Part shown: in pieces, positions 25,118-33,801 of the stretch
Layout: every line of letters starts with the position of its first letter
How positions within the stretch are numbered: position 1 is the first letter of the stretch
Notes under the pieces: generated by a model
What the model saw: only the letters and a program-made list of their open reading frames with translations
Databases searched by the model: none
What the model was told of the DNA's origin: nothing
NCBI GenBank assembly: GCA_024330945.1
Contig: JANDJJ010000005.1
Location: forward strand, 1 to 51,839
Direction of reading: 5' to 3'
DNA length: 51,839 nt
Source of the DNA: Nitrospira sp.
GTDB lineage: Bacteria > Nitrospirota > Nitrospiria > Nitrospirales > Nitrospiraceae
Position numbers and translations under genes: made by a program

Positions 25118-28100
25118 TCAGAGTGCTACTTCCTGCCGCCCATGATGGAGAAGTCGTGTATCTAAATCTCGAAACACACCCGCCTCCCGCCAAAGCTGCC
25201 GGTTGCCGATGACATACATGACTTCTTTTGCGCGAGTCATTGCCACGTTCAGCAAGTTCGGTCGTCCGCCGGCCCAGTCGCGGGCCCCGGTTTGTGTCGG
25301 GCAAGGCGCCCCCAAAACGAGAATCACTGCCTCAGCCTCGCGACCCTGTACCGTGTGCACAGTGCCGATTCGCTTCTCAGTCCAGCGCCTCACGTCCTCC
25401 TCAACCCAGCCGTTGAGCACCCCGCTTTCACACACTATTTGGCGCAGCCGGTCGGCAACAATGACGAAGGGCGTGATAATATAGAGGTCAGGGTTCGCGC
25501 CGGCTTGGGCCATTTGACGAAGCAGGCGCAGCACCTCACTACCCTCTTCTCGGCACCACTTGTCCTCACCACTTCCTTCGACGTGAATCCATCTGGAAGG
25601 ACCGACCAAATCTCGGATGGCAGATGGTTTAGGTGATTTCGCCGGCACCATCAGCCCGGAATAGGCTATCGCGTTAGAGACACTGAACATCGGTTCTGAA
25701 CATCGCCGATGCACCAGCAAGGGCACGCCCACACTGCGACTGCTCACTCTGGTTTGGAACTCGCTGGCATAGGTGGATGCAGCGTCAGCGAGCGTCTGTA
25801 CTGAAGCCGATGGAGCTGCGTAGCGGTCAGGGTCCACGCCCAAACGACGGCAGATGGCATTTGTCAACATGTCAGGCAGCACAACCACCGGCTCAATCTG
25901 CATGGGGTCGCCAACAATGACGGCGCGGCGAGTTCGCAAGAGCGCGCCTACGGCAGCTTGCGGCACCGCTTGCCCTGCCTCATCCACAAGCAGCCAGCCA
26001 AGGCTTTCGAGGGGCAGCTTACCGAGCATTCGGTTGACGGAAGCAAAGGTCGTCGAGACCAACGGCACCACCAGGAAGAGCGTCGCCCATAAATCCGGCA
26101 ACAACACCTGCTTCTCAGCACCGGGCAGCATCTGCGTCGTAAACACGTTCATCAAGGCGCCAAGATTATGACGCACCGGCTTGGCAGCCGCGTCAATGAA
26201 GGCGCGGTGCACCGCCATAGCGGAGATGAACACCTCGTCGCGCAGGCGTTGGGCATCTGGAGGAAACCACGGCGTCATTTGGTGCCGCTTGCTGTGATCC
26301 AATTCAAAGAATGCAGCGTCCGCAAGAACGACCCCGTCCTTCTGCTGCGCCTCAGCGAGTCGTTGCTTCGTCTGTTCATGCTGAGCGCGAGCTGTTTGCC
26401 AGGCCGTCTCAGCCTCTTGCCATTTGAGAAGCGCTACCCGCAGTTCGACCCACTGACGAGCCGTGCGCGTTCTAAATAATCGTGCCCAAAACCCCGGTCT
26501 CTCCAAGTCGTGCTTGTCAAGCTCTTGAGCGACACGTTGAAGCTGCTCGGAACGTTCTACGCCTTTGAGCCTTCGAACATTTTCCATCGCAGCGTTGCGC
26601 TTCTCTTTGGCATTAGTCTCAGCCTGAACAAGGAGCGGCAATTTTGCGACGTCAGTTCGTAGCCCCTCTAACCGTATTTGCCACTGGCGGCTCTTCTCCA
26701 GCGCACAGCGAAATCGTTCCCGCGCCTCGTTCCAGCGGCGGAGGGCGTCCTCGCGGCTTGTTGGCGGCCGTTCAGCTTCGACAATGTGAGGTGCCCGCCG
26801 CTCGACGAGCCCTGTGTCCTGGTCGGTTATCTCCACTTCCCGGATCGAACCCGCAGCAGCGCGCAGATAGCTGTTTAGTCCGTTATCGTCGTCCCACCAG
26901 AAGGCTTGCTTGAATTGGCTGCGATTCTGCGCGTTTCCCAGCACAGCAGCGATGGCGCCCCATGTTTCCGATTGATGGAGTGCGTCAGACAACGTCTTGA
27001 AGTAGCGCAGCTCCAGAGCGTCGCTGGCGATAGCGTCAAGTCCCGGAATCTCTGCGCTCACGTTCTCGACAGCCTTGTTGTTTGATGATGCGACCACCAT
27101 CTCGAACCCGCGCAGAGATTGGTTCAACCGATAGAGGTGAATCCAGCCATCACCGGCTTTGAGCTTTTGCCCGGAATCCTCGAACGCCTTCTCAGGGTCG
27201 TCGAACGCCGCCATCGCCTCTGCTCTCTCGACAACTATGCCGGCGACTAGGTCTCGAAGCAACGTGGTCTTTCCAGTTCCGGGCGGTCCATTAACGCCGA
27301 GCAAGCCTCCGGTCTTTGTTTCATGAAATGCCAAGTTCACCGCAGCTTGCTGGAGTAAGACGAGCGGGTAACGGCCAGACCCTGGCCAGCGCGCCAACGG
27401 AGTGAATCCAGGACTCACCGCCTCTGCCAAGGCAGTGGTGTCGCGCAACAAATCCCGGCTGTGTTGCGGACGCTCAACGCCAAGATAGCGTCGGAGGTTC
27501 TGCGTCGCCTTCCCCTCGGAAAATAGCTTTCGAGCAAGCGCAAGATCCTCGAGGAAGAAGCTGTTCAGGAGCAGCGGTTCTGGAGGGTTTGGGTCTTTGA
27601 AAGAAGTATAGGAGCGAATGGCGAATTGTGGTGGCTCAACCCAGTCACTCGGTATTCCGAGTTCCTGAACGAGCGCTTCGTAGGCGGTGAACAATGCCTT
27701 TCCTGTGAGCGGCGTTCTCAATCGCTCTGCGTCTTCATTGTCTGCTGCCACACCGAGAAGCAGCTTCTCGATTCTCTCCACCAACTTTGGCTCAACATCC
27801 GGCCACCGTGCTAGATCTGCCAATTCACCATTCAGCGCGGACATCACGCCCCAGCCGAAACTGGAAATGCCGACCGCGGGCGACTCGACGAGCCGCCCAC
27901 GTTCGTCAACCACGACGACGGCGAGGACGGCCTTGCCTCTCGCGCTTGGCTTCTCTGGACGCGTGTCGCCATATCGCTCAACAAGCCGCTCTACGACCGG
28001 CTCCATCTTGATCGACCCGAGAACGACCTGATAGTAGAGGCGGTGATTGGGACGGGACCCTTCACCTCGTTCCCATGGGAGCGTTGATTCGCTCACCTGG

Positions 28101-28489
28101 GAGACGCGCGTCCGGTCACCGCCGGCCAATTCCTCAGGCCGGTCATAGGACTGCGGTGAGAGAACTTCCAAAGCCGTCCATGCCGATAAAATGTCTTCTG
28201 GCCGATTGGTAACTGGGAGCGGCGGGAGGGGTATTGTGTTTCGTTCTGCTGGTGCCACGCCGCTCGTAGAGAGGGCTTCATTGAGTGGCAGTTGCGGTTG
28301 AGGACGATCCGAAGGTTGTTTCTCAAAACGAGAAGTCGATGGGGATGAGTACGGTACAGAGTGTGCGAACTTCTGTGACTCCCGTTCTCCTGACGATGGC
28401 CCGGACTTCAACGTAACCAGTTGCTCCCCTACACGCTTCCGTAACCGGCCTGCACGCTCGGTTCTTCGCTTCGCCAGTTCCTCGTGCAA
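25118..28489 (-). CDS. Upf1-like SF1 DNA/RNA helicase (N-terminus frameshifted)
   Basis: 1123 residues from a TTG in this frame. Helicase core: Walker A GPPGTGKTT at 401-409, a long charged coiled-coil insert at about 580-730, Walker B in LLVDEAGQAVPQAA, a VGDPMQIEPVV motif III region, GTVHTVQGREAEAVILVLG (motif V) and NVAMTRAKE (motif VI). The N-terminal 350 residues are family-specific. This layout matches large AAA_11/AAA_12 helicases scattered among bacterial accessory and defence loci, but no partner gene is adjacent. The real N-terminus lies in another frame (28490-28575): a -1 shift at about 28501 joins the two, so as sequenced the gene is probably either mis-assembled, mutated or translated from a weak internal TTG. 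A tRNA-Glu gene lies about 250 bases upstream. Confidence 0.8.
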   Translation of the reverse strand: MHEELAKRRTERAGRLRKRVGEQLVTLKSGPSSGERESQKFAHSVPYSSPSTSRFEKQPSDRPQPQLPLNEALSTSGVAPAERNTIPLPPLPVTNRPEDILSAWTALEVLSPQSYDRPEELAGGDRTRVSQVSESTLPWERGEGSRPNHRLYYQVVLGSIKMEPVVERLVERYGDTRPEKPSARGKAVLAVVVVDERGRLVESPAVGISSFGWGVMSALNGELADLARWPDVEPKLVERIEKLLLGVAADNEDAERLRTPLTGKALFTAYEALVQELGIPSDWVEPPQFAIRSYTSFKDPNPPEPLLLNSFFLEDLALARKLFSEGKATQNLRRYLGVERPQHSRDLLRDTTALAEAVSPGFTPLARWPGSGRYPLVLLQQAAVNLAFHETKTGGLLGVNGPPGTGKTTLLRDLVAGIVVERAEAMAAFDDPEKAFEDSGQKLKAGDGWIHLYRLNQSLRGFEMVVASSNNKAVENVSAEIPGLDAIASDALELRYFKTLSDALHQSETWGAIAAVLGNAQNRSQFKQAFWWDDDNGLNSYLRAAAGSIREVEITDQDTGLVERRAPHIVEAERPPTSREDALRRWNEARERFRCALEKSRQWQIRLEGLRTDVAKLPLLVQAETNAKEKRNAAMENVRRLKGVERSEQLQRVAQELDKHDLERPGFWARLFRTRTARQWVELRVALLKWQEAETAWQTARAQHEQTKQRLAEAQQKDGVVLADAAFFELDHSKRHQMTPWFPPDAQRLRDEVFISAMAVHRAFIDAAAKPVRHNLGALMNVFTTQMLPGAEKQVLLPDLWATLFLVVPLVSTTFASVNRMLGKLPLESLGWLLVDEAGQAVPQAAVGALLRTRRAVIVGDPMQIEPVVVLPDMLTNAICRRLGVDPDRYAAPSASVQTLADAASTYASEFQTRVSSRSVGVPLLVHRRCSEPMFSVSNAIAYSGLMVPAKSPKPSAIRDLVGPSRWIHVEGSGEDKWCREEGSEVLRLLRQMAQAGANPDLYIITPFVIVADRLRQIVCESGVLNGWVEEDVRRWTEKRIGTVHTVQGREAEAVILVLGAPCPTQTGARDWAGGRPNLLNVAMTRAKEVMYVIGNRQLWREAGVFRDLDTRLLHHGRQEVAL

Positions 28490-28575
28490 CGCCCGAAGAA
28501 CTTCAGATTATTATTCTCTTCCTCGACCAGCCGTTCCAACTCTTCTATGGAGAATCGAAAGAACGGCCGAGGCAT
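28490..28575 (-). other. Out-of-frame N-terminal segment of the helicase gene
   Basis: An ATG at 28575 opens a frame encoding MPRPFFRFSIEELERLVEEE and then NNNLK. One base repeated (-1) at 28501 would continue it as VLRALHEELAKRRTERA, the N-terminus of the long frame, giving a smooth helical sequence. Without the shift this frame ends after 48 residues. The local bases (TCTGAAG) are not a standard slippery heptamer, so a one-base deletion or sequencing error is more likely than programmed frameshifting. Confidence 0.7.
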
Positions 28576-28821
28576 ATTCTCAGAGTTCCATCGCACTGAG
28601 CGCAATCCCCTGCGCCCCTGCCTGACAAGGCAGTATCACTCATCTACTCGGTCGCAAGTGAGGTTCCTCTAAAATCCACCGCTCTAGCCAATAGCAAGGA
28701 TTGAATGTATGTCCTTTACCTTTACCTTTTTCTTTATCGACGTTGAACACAACCGGTTCCTCGTGGAGTCCCCCCCCTACGTAGACAGGGAGGAAGAACA
28801 CACAGTATGCACAAGCGAGGA

Positions 28822-28899
28822 TGGTGGTCCCAACGGGATTCGAACCCGTGTTTAAGCCTTGAGAGGGCTCCGTCCTAGGCCAGGCTAGACGATGGGACC
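28822..28899 (-). tRNA. tRNA-Glu (anticodon CTC)
   Basis: The reverse strand folds as a tRNA: acceptor GGTCCCA pairs with TGGGACC, followed by A and an encoded CCA. The anticodon stem GAGCC/GGCTT encloses loop CTCTCAA, giving anticodon CTC at positions 34-36. The T arm is ACGGG-TTCGAAT-CCCGT. It reads GAG codons. glnS is about 1.5 kb and gltX about 5 kb away. Confidence 0.95.
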
Positions 28900-29115
28900 A
28901 CTTCTATTGTTAGGCCCCTGGCTCCAGCGCGGGACTGCGCCGAAGGGACGCCGACGGACAGACGACAAAACCGCCCAGGACGGTAGCATAGGGCCTTCGG
29001 GGTTTGCAACGGGAACGCCTGCGGCTCCTGCCCTCTTGACAGGAGATCCTCGCCGGCCTAGCCTGCTTCTCTGTCTCGTTCGCGTTGGCGATTGATCATC
29101 GGCTTACGGCACACT

Positions 29116-29691
29116 ATGAGCGAGCGTATCTTACAGCCTGTTCCTGCTGATAAATCCCCGACCCGAACCGGTCTAGAGAGGGACGGCGTGTCCCGCCAGT
29201 GGTTCGAACTCCTCATCGGCTCTAACATCTTCCGCGACACCAACGGCGTGGTGAAGATTCAGGGGAAAGAGCAGGTCGTTTTGGAATGGCGGCCTGACGA
29301 AGGGTTATTGCTCGTCACGATGGACTTATACGACGAACAGGGGATCCATACAGCGCATATGCGGCGAAATGTCTTGATGGTGAACGGGAGCGGGCAATTC
29401 GGCGTCGAGGTCCATCGCAGCACGGATGACATCGGCAACGATCCCCCATGGGTTCGACTGTGTGACACCCAGTCCGGCCTTGTGGTGCTCGACGTTCTCA
29501 TGACATCGGAGCGTCGAGCCCGTATCCGATCCGGTCGGTTCTACTCCCATCGCGGAACTCCGGTGGAGATTACTCCCCACTATTGCCGTCTGGGATCGCA
29601 AGCCACTCTGTTTGGCGAAATCGTCGAAGCGCGCGGCGGCATGGTCGTCCTGGGCTCTGAACGACCACGACCGTTTTCCCCCGCGCCATGA
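29116..29691 (+). CDS. Conserved hypothetical protein
   Basis: 191 residues from the ATG at 29116; a TTG at 29092 would extend it by eight. The body is rich in beta-strand pattern: IQGKEQVVLEW, LLLVTMDLYDEQGI, MRRNVLMVNG, and a final LFGEIVEARGGMVVLG. The alternation of hydrophobic and charged residues and the RRNVLM segment suggest a soluble beta-rich protein. There is no signal peptide, membrane segment or cysteine pattern. No family is recognised. It is the first gene after the tRNA-Glu region; 175 bases separate it from the next small gene. Coding status is supported by length and amino-acid pattern only. Confidence 0.6.
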   Translation: MSERILQPVPADKSPTRTGLERDGVSRQWFELLIGSNIFRDTNGVVKIQGKEQVVLEWRPDEGLLLVTMDLYDEQGIHTAHMRRNVLMVNGSGQFGVEVHRSTDDIGNDPPWVRLCDTQSGLVVLDVLMTSERRARIRSGRFYSHRGTPVEITPHYCRLGSQATLFGEIVEARGGMVVLGSERPRPFSPAP

Positions 29692-29866
29692 TCTTCAACG
29701 GCATTTTCATAGGGATCTTCGCAAGAACACGCCGCTGTTCCGGACGGAGAAGCCGCTTCCGCGCGATCGTGTCCCTGCCCCCTTGCTCCTGCCCTCGGTT
29801 CAGGGATTGGATCTCCTGACGGAACATTGATATGGAACGAACCGCTACCCCTTCCATGACCGATTC

Positions 29867-30307
29867 ATGATCGACTTTGTGAAACCCACCGTCCAGGCTT
29901 TCCTTGTCTGTGATCAGGTGATCGAGGACAGTTTGACAAGAAAGAAGAGCCTGATCGGCTTGTTTACCCATCTTCAGTCTCCGGTCTTTCCCTTCCACCA
30001 TCAACACATGGGGCTCTACTTTTGCCTGACGGATGTCGAGGGGACTCATCAGTTCGAAATCGATCTCGTGTATCTCAACGATGAACAGCTTGTGTGCCGT
30101 GCCGTTCTTCCCAACATCACCATCGGCGACCGGCTGCAAATTTCGGATTTCGGCATCAACATCCCTTCCTTGATCGTTCCTTCTCCCGGACGATACGAAT
30201 TTCGCCTGAAGATGGACGGACACTTGATCGCACAGAAGGACTTTAACGTGGTGCAGGCGATGCCGCCCCGCCTCGCACAACCGCCGCCCGAGAAACCGGC
30301 CTCATAG
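29867..30307 (+). CDS. DUF6941-like protein
   Basis: 146 residues. The start KPTVQAFLVCDQVIED and the following KKSLIGLFTHL match the recalled pattern of DUF6941 proteins, as do LYFCLTDVEG, FEIDLVYLN and a C-terminal PSPGRYEFRLKMDGHLI. It is predicted cytosolic, all-beta in its second half, with a proline-rich tail. The role of this family is unknown. No ribosome-binding site is obvious upstream. glnS follows after about 100 bases on the same strand. Confidence 0.65.
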   Translation: MIDFVKPTVQAFLVCDQVIEDSLTRKKSLIGLFTHLQSPVFPFHHQHMGLYFCLTDVEGTHQFEIDLVYLNDEQLVCRAVLPNITIGDRLQISDFGINIPSLIVPSPGRYEFRLKMDGHLIAQKDFNVVQAMPPRLAQPPPEKPAS

Positions 30308-30408
30308 GGTGTTCCGCCACAGCCATTCCCCGGCACACTCTTCTGTGATAGAACTGCGCGGAACGTACGCCGTGCCGACCCATACCGGTCATTGATGAAA
30401 GGAATCGC

Positions 30409-32106
30409 ATGACGACCCCGAACTCCACAGGCCCGTCGGATTTCGTTCGCGCCATCATTGCCGCAGATCAGGCCGCCGGCAAACACGGCGGGAGGATCGT
30501 GACAAGGTTTCCTCCCGAGCCGAACGGCTATCTCCATATCGGCCATGCCAAGTCGATTTGCTTGAACTTCGGCATCGCTCTGGAACACCCCGGCGGCCGC
30601 TGTCATCTGCGGCTCGACGACACGAACCCGACCACGGAAGACCCCGAATATGTCCAGGCAATCCAGGAGGATATCCGCTGGCTGGGGTTTGACTGGAACG
30701 GGTATCTCTTTTATGCCTCGGATTATTTCGAGCGGCTTTACGAGTTCGCCGTCACCCTCATCAAAAAAGGCAAGGCCTATGTAGACAGTCTCTCAGCCGA
30801 CGACATCCGCGCCTATCGAGGCACGTTGACCCAGCCGGGACGGGATAGCCCCTATCGCACTCGTTCCGTCGAAGAGAATTTGACGCTGTTCGCCCGCATG
30901 AGGGCTGGTGAATTTCCCGACGGCGCGCACGTCTTGCGCGCCAAAATCGACATGGCCTCGCCCAACATCAACCTCCGTGACCCGGTGCTGTATCGCATCC
31001 GCCATGTCGCCCACTACCGCACGGGCGACACCTGGTGCATCTATCCGTCCTACGATTTCGCTCATCCGCTTTCCGATGCCATTGAGGGCATCACCCATTC
31101 CATTTGTACCTTGGAATTCGAGGATCACCGCCCCTTGTACGATTGGGTTGTCGCCGAAGCCGAGGCGCCCCATCGCCCCCAGCAAATCGAGTTCGCCCGC
31201 TTGAACTTGAGCAGCACTGTCATGAGCAAGCGCCGTCTGCTCGAGTTGGTGGACAAGCGCCTGGTCGCCGGATGGGACGATCCTCGATTGCCGACGCTCA
31301 AGGGACTTCGCCGCCGAGGTGTTACGCCGGAAGCGATCCGTGCATTTTGCGAGCACATCGGTGTGGCCAAGCGGGACGCCGTCGTGGACACGCAGCTCTT
31401 CGAACATTTCGTCCGCGAAGATTTGAATCGGCGGTCGCCGCGTGCCATGGCGATACTCAGGCCGCTGAAATTGATCATCGATAATTATCCGGAGCACCTT
31501 GTCGAAGAACTGGACGCCGTCAATAACCCGGAAGATCCCTCGGCGGGCACCAGAAAGGTTCCGTTCTGCAAAGAACTCTACATTGAGCAGGACGATTTTC
31601 GGGAAGATCCACCCAAACAGTTTTTCCGCCTTGCTCCAGGCCGGGAGGTCCGGCTGCGTTATGCCTATCTCGTCACGTGCGTGGGATTGACAAAAGACCC
31701 CCGCACCGGCGAGGTGACCGAAGTGCATTGCGTGTATGACCCGGACACCAAAGGCGGATCATCACGGGACCAACGGAAAGTGAAGGCGACCATCCACTGG
31801 GTCTCGGCGGCCCACGCCGCCCCGGCGGAGGTTCGCCTGTACAGCCACCTGTTGACGGCGGAGCTCACCGATATTCCCGACGACAAGGAGTGGACGGCGT
31901 ATTTGAATCCCCATTCCCTTGAACGATTGACCGGTTGCCTGGTCGAGCCAAGTCTCCGGCACGCCCCGGTCGGAGCTCGGTTTCAATTCGAACGGCAAGG
32001 GTATTTTTGCGTGGACCCGGACTCGTCGGCGGAGCGGCCCGTCTTCAATCGAACCGTCTCCCTCAAGGACACCTGGGCCAAGATTCAAAAGGCTCAACAA
32101 CAGTGA
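30409..32106 (+). CDS. glnS: Glutaminyl-tRNA synthetase
   Basis: 565 residues, the usual GlnRS length; AAAGGA lies six bases before the ATG. Class I motifs are [14 protein letters not shown] (HIGH) and STVMSKRRL (KMSKS form), with [17 protein letters not shown]-like [17 protein letters not shown] and [17 protein letters not shown], the last specific to GlnRS. The C-terminal beta-barrel anticodon-binding domains run from about 345 to the end. It charges tRNA-Gln directly with glutamine. Two tRNA-Gln genes lie 1.5 kb downstream on the opposite strand, beside gltX. GlnRS is absent from many bacteria that use the amidotransferase route instead, so its presence here is informative. Confidence 0.96.
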   Translation: MTTPNSTGPSDFVRAIIAADQAAGKHGGRIVTRFPPEPNGYLHIGHAKSICLNFGIALEHPGGRCHLRLDDTNPTTEDPEYVQAIQEDIRWLGFDWNGYLFYASDYFERLYEFAVTLIKKGKAYVDSLSADDIRAYRGTLTQPGRDSPYRTRSVEENLTLFARMRAGEFPDGAHVLRAKIDMASPNINLRDPVLYRIRHVAHYRTGDTWCIYPSYDFAHPLSDAIEGITHSICTLEFEDHRPLYDWVVAEAEAPHRPQQIEFARLNLSSTVMSKRRLLELVDKRLVAGWDDPRLPTLKGLRRRGVTPEAIRAFCEHIGVAKRDAVVDTQLFEHFVREDLNRRSPRAMAILRPLKLIIDNYPEHLVEELDAVNNPEDPSAGTRKVPFCKELYIEQDDFREDPPKQFFRLAPGREVRLRYAYLVTCVGLTKDPRTGEVTEVHCVYDPDTKGGSSRDQRKVKATIHWVSAAHAAPAEVRLYSHLLTAELTDIPDDKEWTAYLNPHSLERLTGCLVEPSLRHAPVGARFQFERQGYFCVDPDSSAERPVFNRTVSLKDTWAKIQKAQQQ

Positions 32107-32179
32107 CAAGGAGGCCTCACCGCCGTGGGAGGCGGCCCAGCCTGTCCATCACCGCCCCCCTTCTTGGTATTATGGTTTT

Positions 32180-32368
32180 ATGGTCTGTCCTCTGTGTCGC
32201 AAACCGACTACCTGGGACAAGAACCCGTGGCGGCCCTTTTGCTCCGAACGGTGTCAGATGACGGATCTGGGAAGCTGGGCGGCTGAAGAGTATCGGGTGG
32301 CGGGCCCTTCGCTTTCTATCGAATCCGCCGTTGAATCCAAGCCGCACGAATCGGAATCAACCGGCTAG
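32180..32368 (+). CDS. yacG: YacG-like zinc-binding protein (DNA gyrase inhibitor family)
   Basis: 62 residues. The four zinc ligands C3-x2-C6 (CPLC) and C21-x3-C25 (FCSERC) and the following [14 protein letters not shown] match YacG closely. In E. coli YacG binds gyrase B and blocks DNA binding. The C-terminal 20 residues are a disordered serine/glutamate tail. It lies 74 bases after glnS on the same strand, probably in the same transcript. No clear Shine-Dalgarno is visible. Confidence 0.88.
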   Translation: MVCPLCRKPTTWDKNPWRPFCSERCQMTDLGSWAAEEYRVAGPSLSIESAVESKPHESESTG

Positions 32369-32466
32369 GCACTTTTTTATCTTTCTTTCGCTTCACCATC
32401 CGGTTGGCAAATCTCGCAAAACTTGCTATGGTCCTGCCGTTCTTCTGGCCCATAAGGAGGTACTCC

Positions 32467-33510
32467 ATGCTGCCCACCAAAGGCTATGCGGCCCTGACCG
32501 CCAAGGCTCCGTTGCAGCCTTACTCGTTTGAACGCCGCGCCGTCGGCGAACACGATGTCCTGATTGAGATCAGTCACTGCGGCATCTGCCACTCCGACAT
32601 TCACCAAGCCCGCGACGAATGGGGCGGCTCGCTATTCCCGATGGTGCCGGGTCATGAGATCGTCGGGACGGTGGAGCGAGTCGGCGCCAAGGTCACGCGT
32701 TTCAAGGCTGGCGACCGCGCCGGCGTCGGCTGTTTCGTCGATTCGTGCAGAACCTGCGCCGCCTGCCGGGAAGGGTTGGAACAGTACTGCGAAGCGGGCA
32801 TGGTACTGACCTATAGTGGCCGTGATCGTGATGGACGAATCACCCAGGGAGGTTATTCGACCCAGATCGTGGTGGATGAGCAGTACGTCCTGCGCGTGCC
32901 TCCTTCCCTCTCGGCCGCCGGCGCTGCCCCGTTGCTCTGCGCGGGCATTACGACATATTCGCCGCTGCGACATTGGGGTATCGGGAAATATCACAAGCTC
33001 GCCGTGGTGGGACTGGGCGGGCTGGGCCACATGGCGGTCAAATTCGCCAACGCGCTCGGCATCGAAACCGTCGTGCTCAGTACGTCAGAAGAAAAACGCA
33101 CGGACGCGGAACGGTTGGGGGCATCCGACTTTGCCGTCACATCCGATCCACGAACCTTCGCCAAATTGCAGCGACGCTTCGATTTTATTCTCGATACGGT
33201 CTCCGCGCCGCACGATTACAACGCCTATCTCAACCTGCTCAAGACTGACGGCACGATGATTCTGGTCGGCGTGCCGGACAAACCCATGCCGCTTCATCCC
33301 TTTCCGCTGATTCTCAATCGGCGCAGGCTCGCCGGGTCCGTGATCGGCGGGATTCGTGAGACCCAGCACATGCTCGATTTCTGCGCAAGTCACGCCATTG
33401 AAGCCGATGTCGAAGTGATTCCCATCCAGCAGGTTAACGAAGCCTACGAACGGGTGCTGAAGGGCGACGTGCGGTTTCGGTTCGTCATCGATATCGCCTC
33501 GTTGTCGTAA
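32467..33510 (+). CDS. Zinc-dependent NAD(P) alcohol dehydrogenase (YahK/CAD type)
   Basis: 347 residues from the ATG at 32467, behind a perfect AAGGAGGT; the open frame continues upstream without a ribosome site. The catalytic zinc motifs are HCGICHSDIH and GHEIVGTVERVG; the structural zinc site is CRTCAACREGLEQYC. The Rossmann loop is VVGLGGLGHMAVKFA. Domain order and length match the cinnamyl alcohol dehydrogenase-like YahK group, which reduces a wide range of aldehydes with NADPH. Its Shine-Dalgarno is the best in the window, suggesting high translation. About 100 bases separate it from yacG. Confidence 0.93.
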   Translation: MLPTKGYAALTAKAPLQPYSFERRAVGEHDVLIEISHCGICHSDIHQARDEWGGSLFPMVPGHEIVGTVERVGAKVTRFKAGDRAGVGCFVDSCRTCAACREGLEQYCEAGMVLTYSGRDRDGRITQGGYSTQIVVDEQYVLRVPPSLSAAGAAPLLCAGITTYSPLRHWGIGKYHKLAVVGLGGLGHMAVKFANALGIETVVLSTSEEKRTDAERLGASDFAVTSDPRTFAKLQRRFDFILDTVSAPHDYNAYLNLLKTDGTMILVGVPDKPMPLHPFPLILNRRRLAGSVIGGIRETQHMLDFCASHAIEADVEVIPIQQVNEAYERVLKGDVRFRFVIDIASLS

Positions 33511-33569
33511 ACGTCGCCCTCAGAAATTCCGCGGCCAAGGGAATGCCGCGGGAGCGAGGAAGGGGGAAA

Positions 33570-33643
33570 TGGCTGGGGGACTAGGAATCGAACCTAGGTA
33601 GCCAGCTCCAAAGGCTGGCGTCCTACCGCTAGACGATCCCCCA
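33570..33643 (-). tRNA. tRNA-Gln (anticodon TTG)
   Basis: Minus-strand cloverleaf: acceptor TGGGGGA/TCCCCCA, discriminator G and encoded CCA. Anticodon stem CCAGC/GCTGG holds loop CTTTGGA, giving TTG. D and T arms are identical to those of the neighbouring tRNA-Gln(CTG), indicating local duplication. It reads CAA and, by wobble, CAG. Confidence 0.96.
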
Positions 33644-33691
33644 GCGTTGTTGGTGTAGCCAGGAGGATGAAGCCGAACGCTTTTTGATGAT

Positions 33692-33765
33692 TGGCTGGGG
33701 GACTAGGAATCGAACCTAGGTAGTCAGATCCAGAGTCTGACGTCCTACCGCTAGACGATCCCCCA
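33692..33765 (-). tRNA. tRNA-Gln (anticodon CTG)
   Basis: Minus-strand cloverleaf with the same acceptor, D and T arms as the tRNA-Gln(TTG) 48 bases downstream. Anticodon stem TCAGA/TCTGA encloses CTCTGGA, giving CTG. CCA is encoded. It lies only 36 bases after the gltX stop on the same strand, so both tRNAs may be processed from the gltX transcript. Confidence 0.96.
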
Positions 33766-33801
33766 ACCGACGCTCACCGTAATATAGGACGACGTGATCC
33801 G

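Noticed and set aside
28495-28506. Programmed -1 frameshift in the helicase gene
   Set aside because: The junction lacks a standard slippery heptamer and no strong downstream structure is evident; an indel or sequencing error is simpler.
29688-29820. 43-residue open frame overlapping the end of the hypothetical gene at 29116-29691
   Set aside because: Arginine/cysteine-rich, no ribosome site, no features supporting a gene.
33529-33551. CCGCGGC/GCCGCGG inverted repeat after the alcohol dehydrogenase as terminator
   Set aside because: The 7-bp stem has no U-run and a GC-rich context where such palindromes arise by chance.
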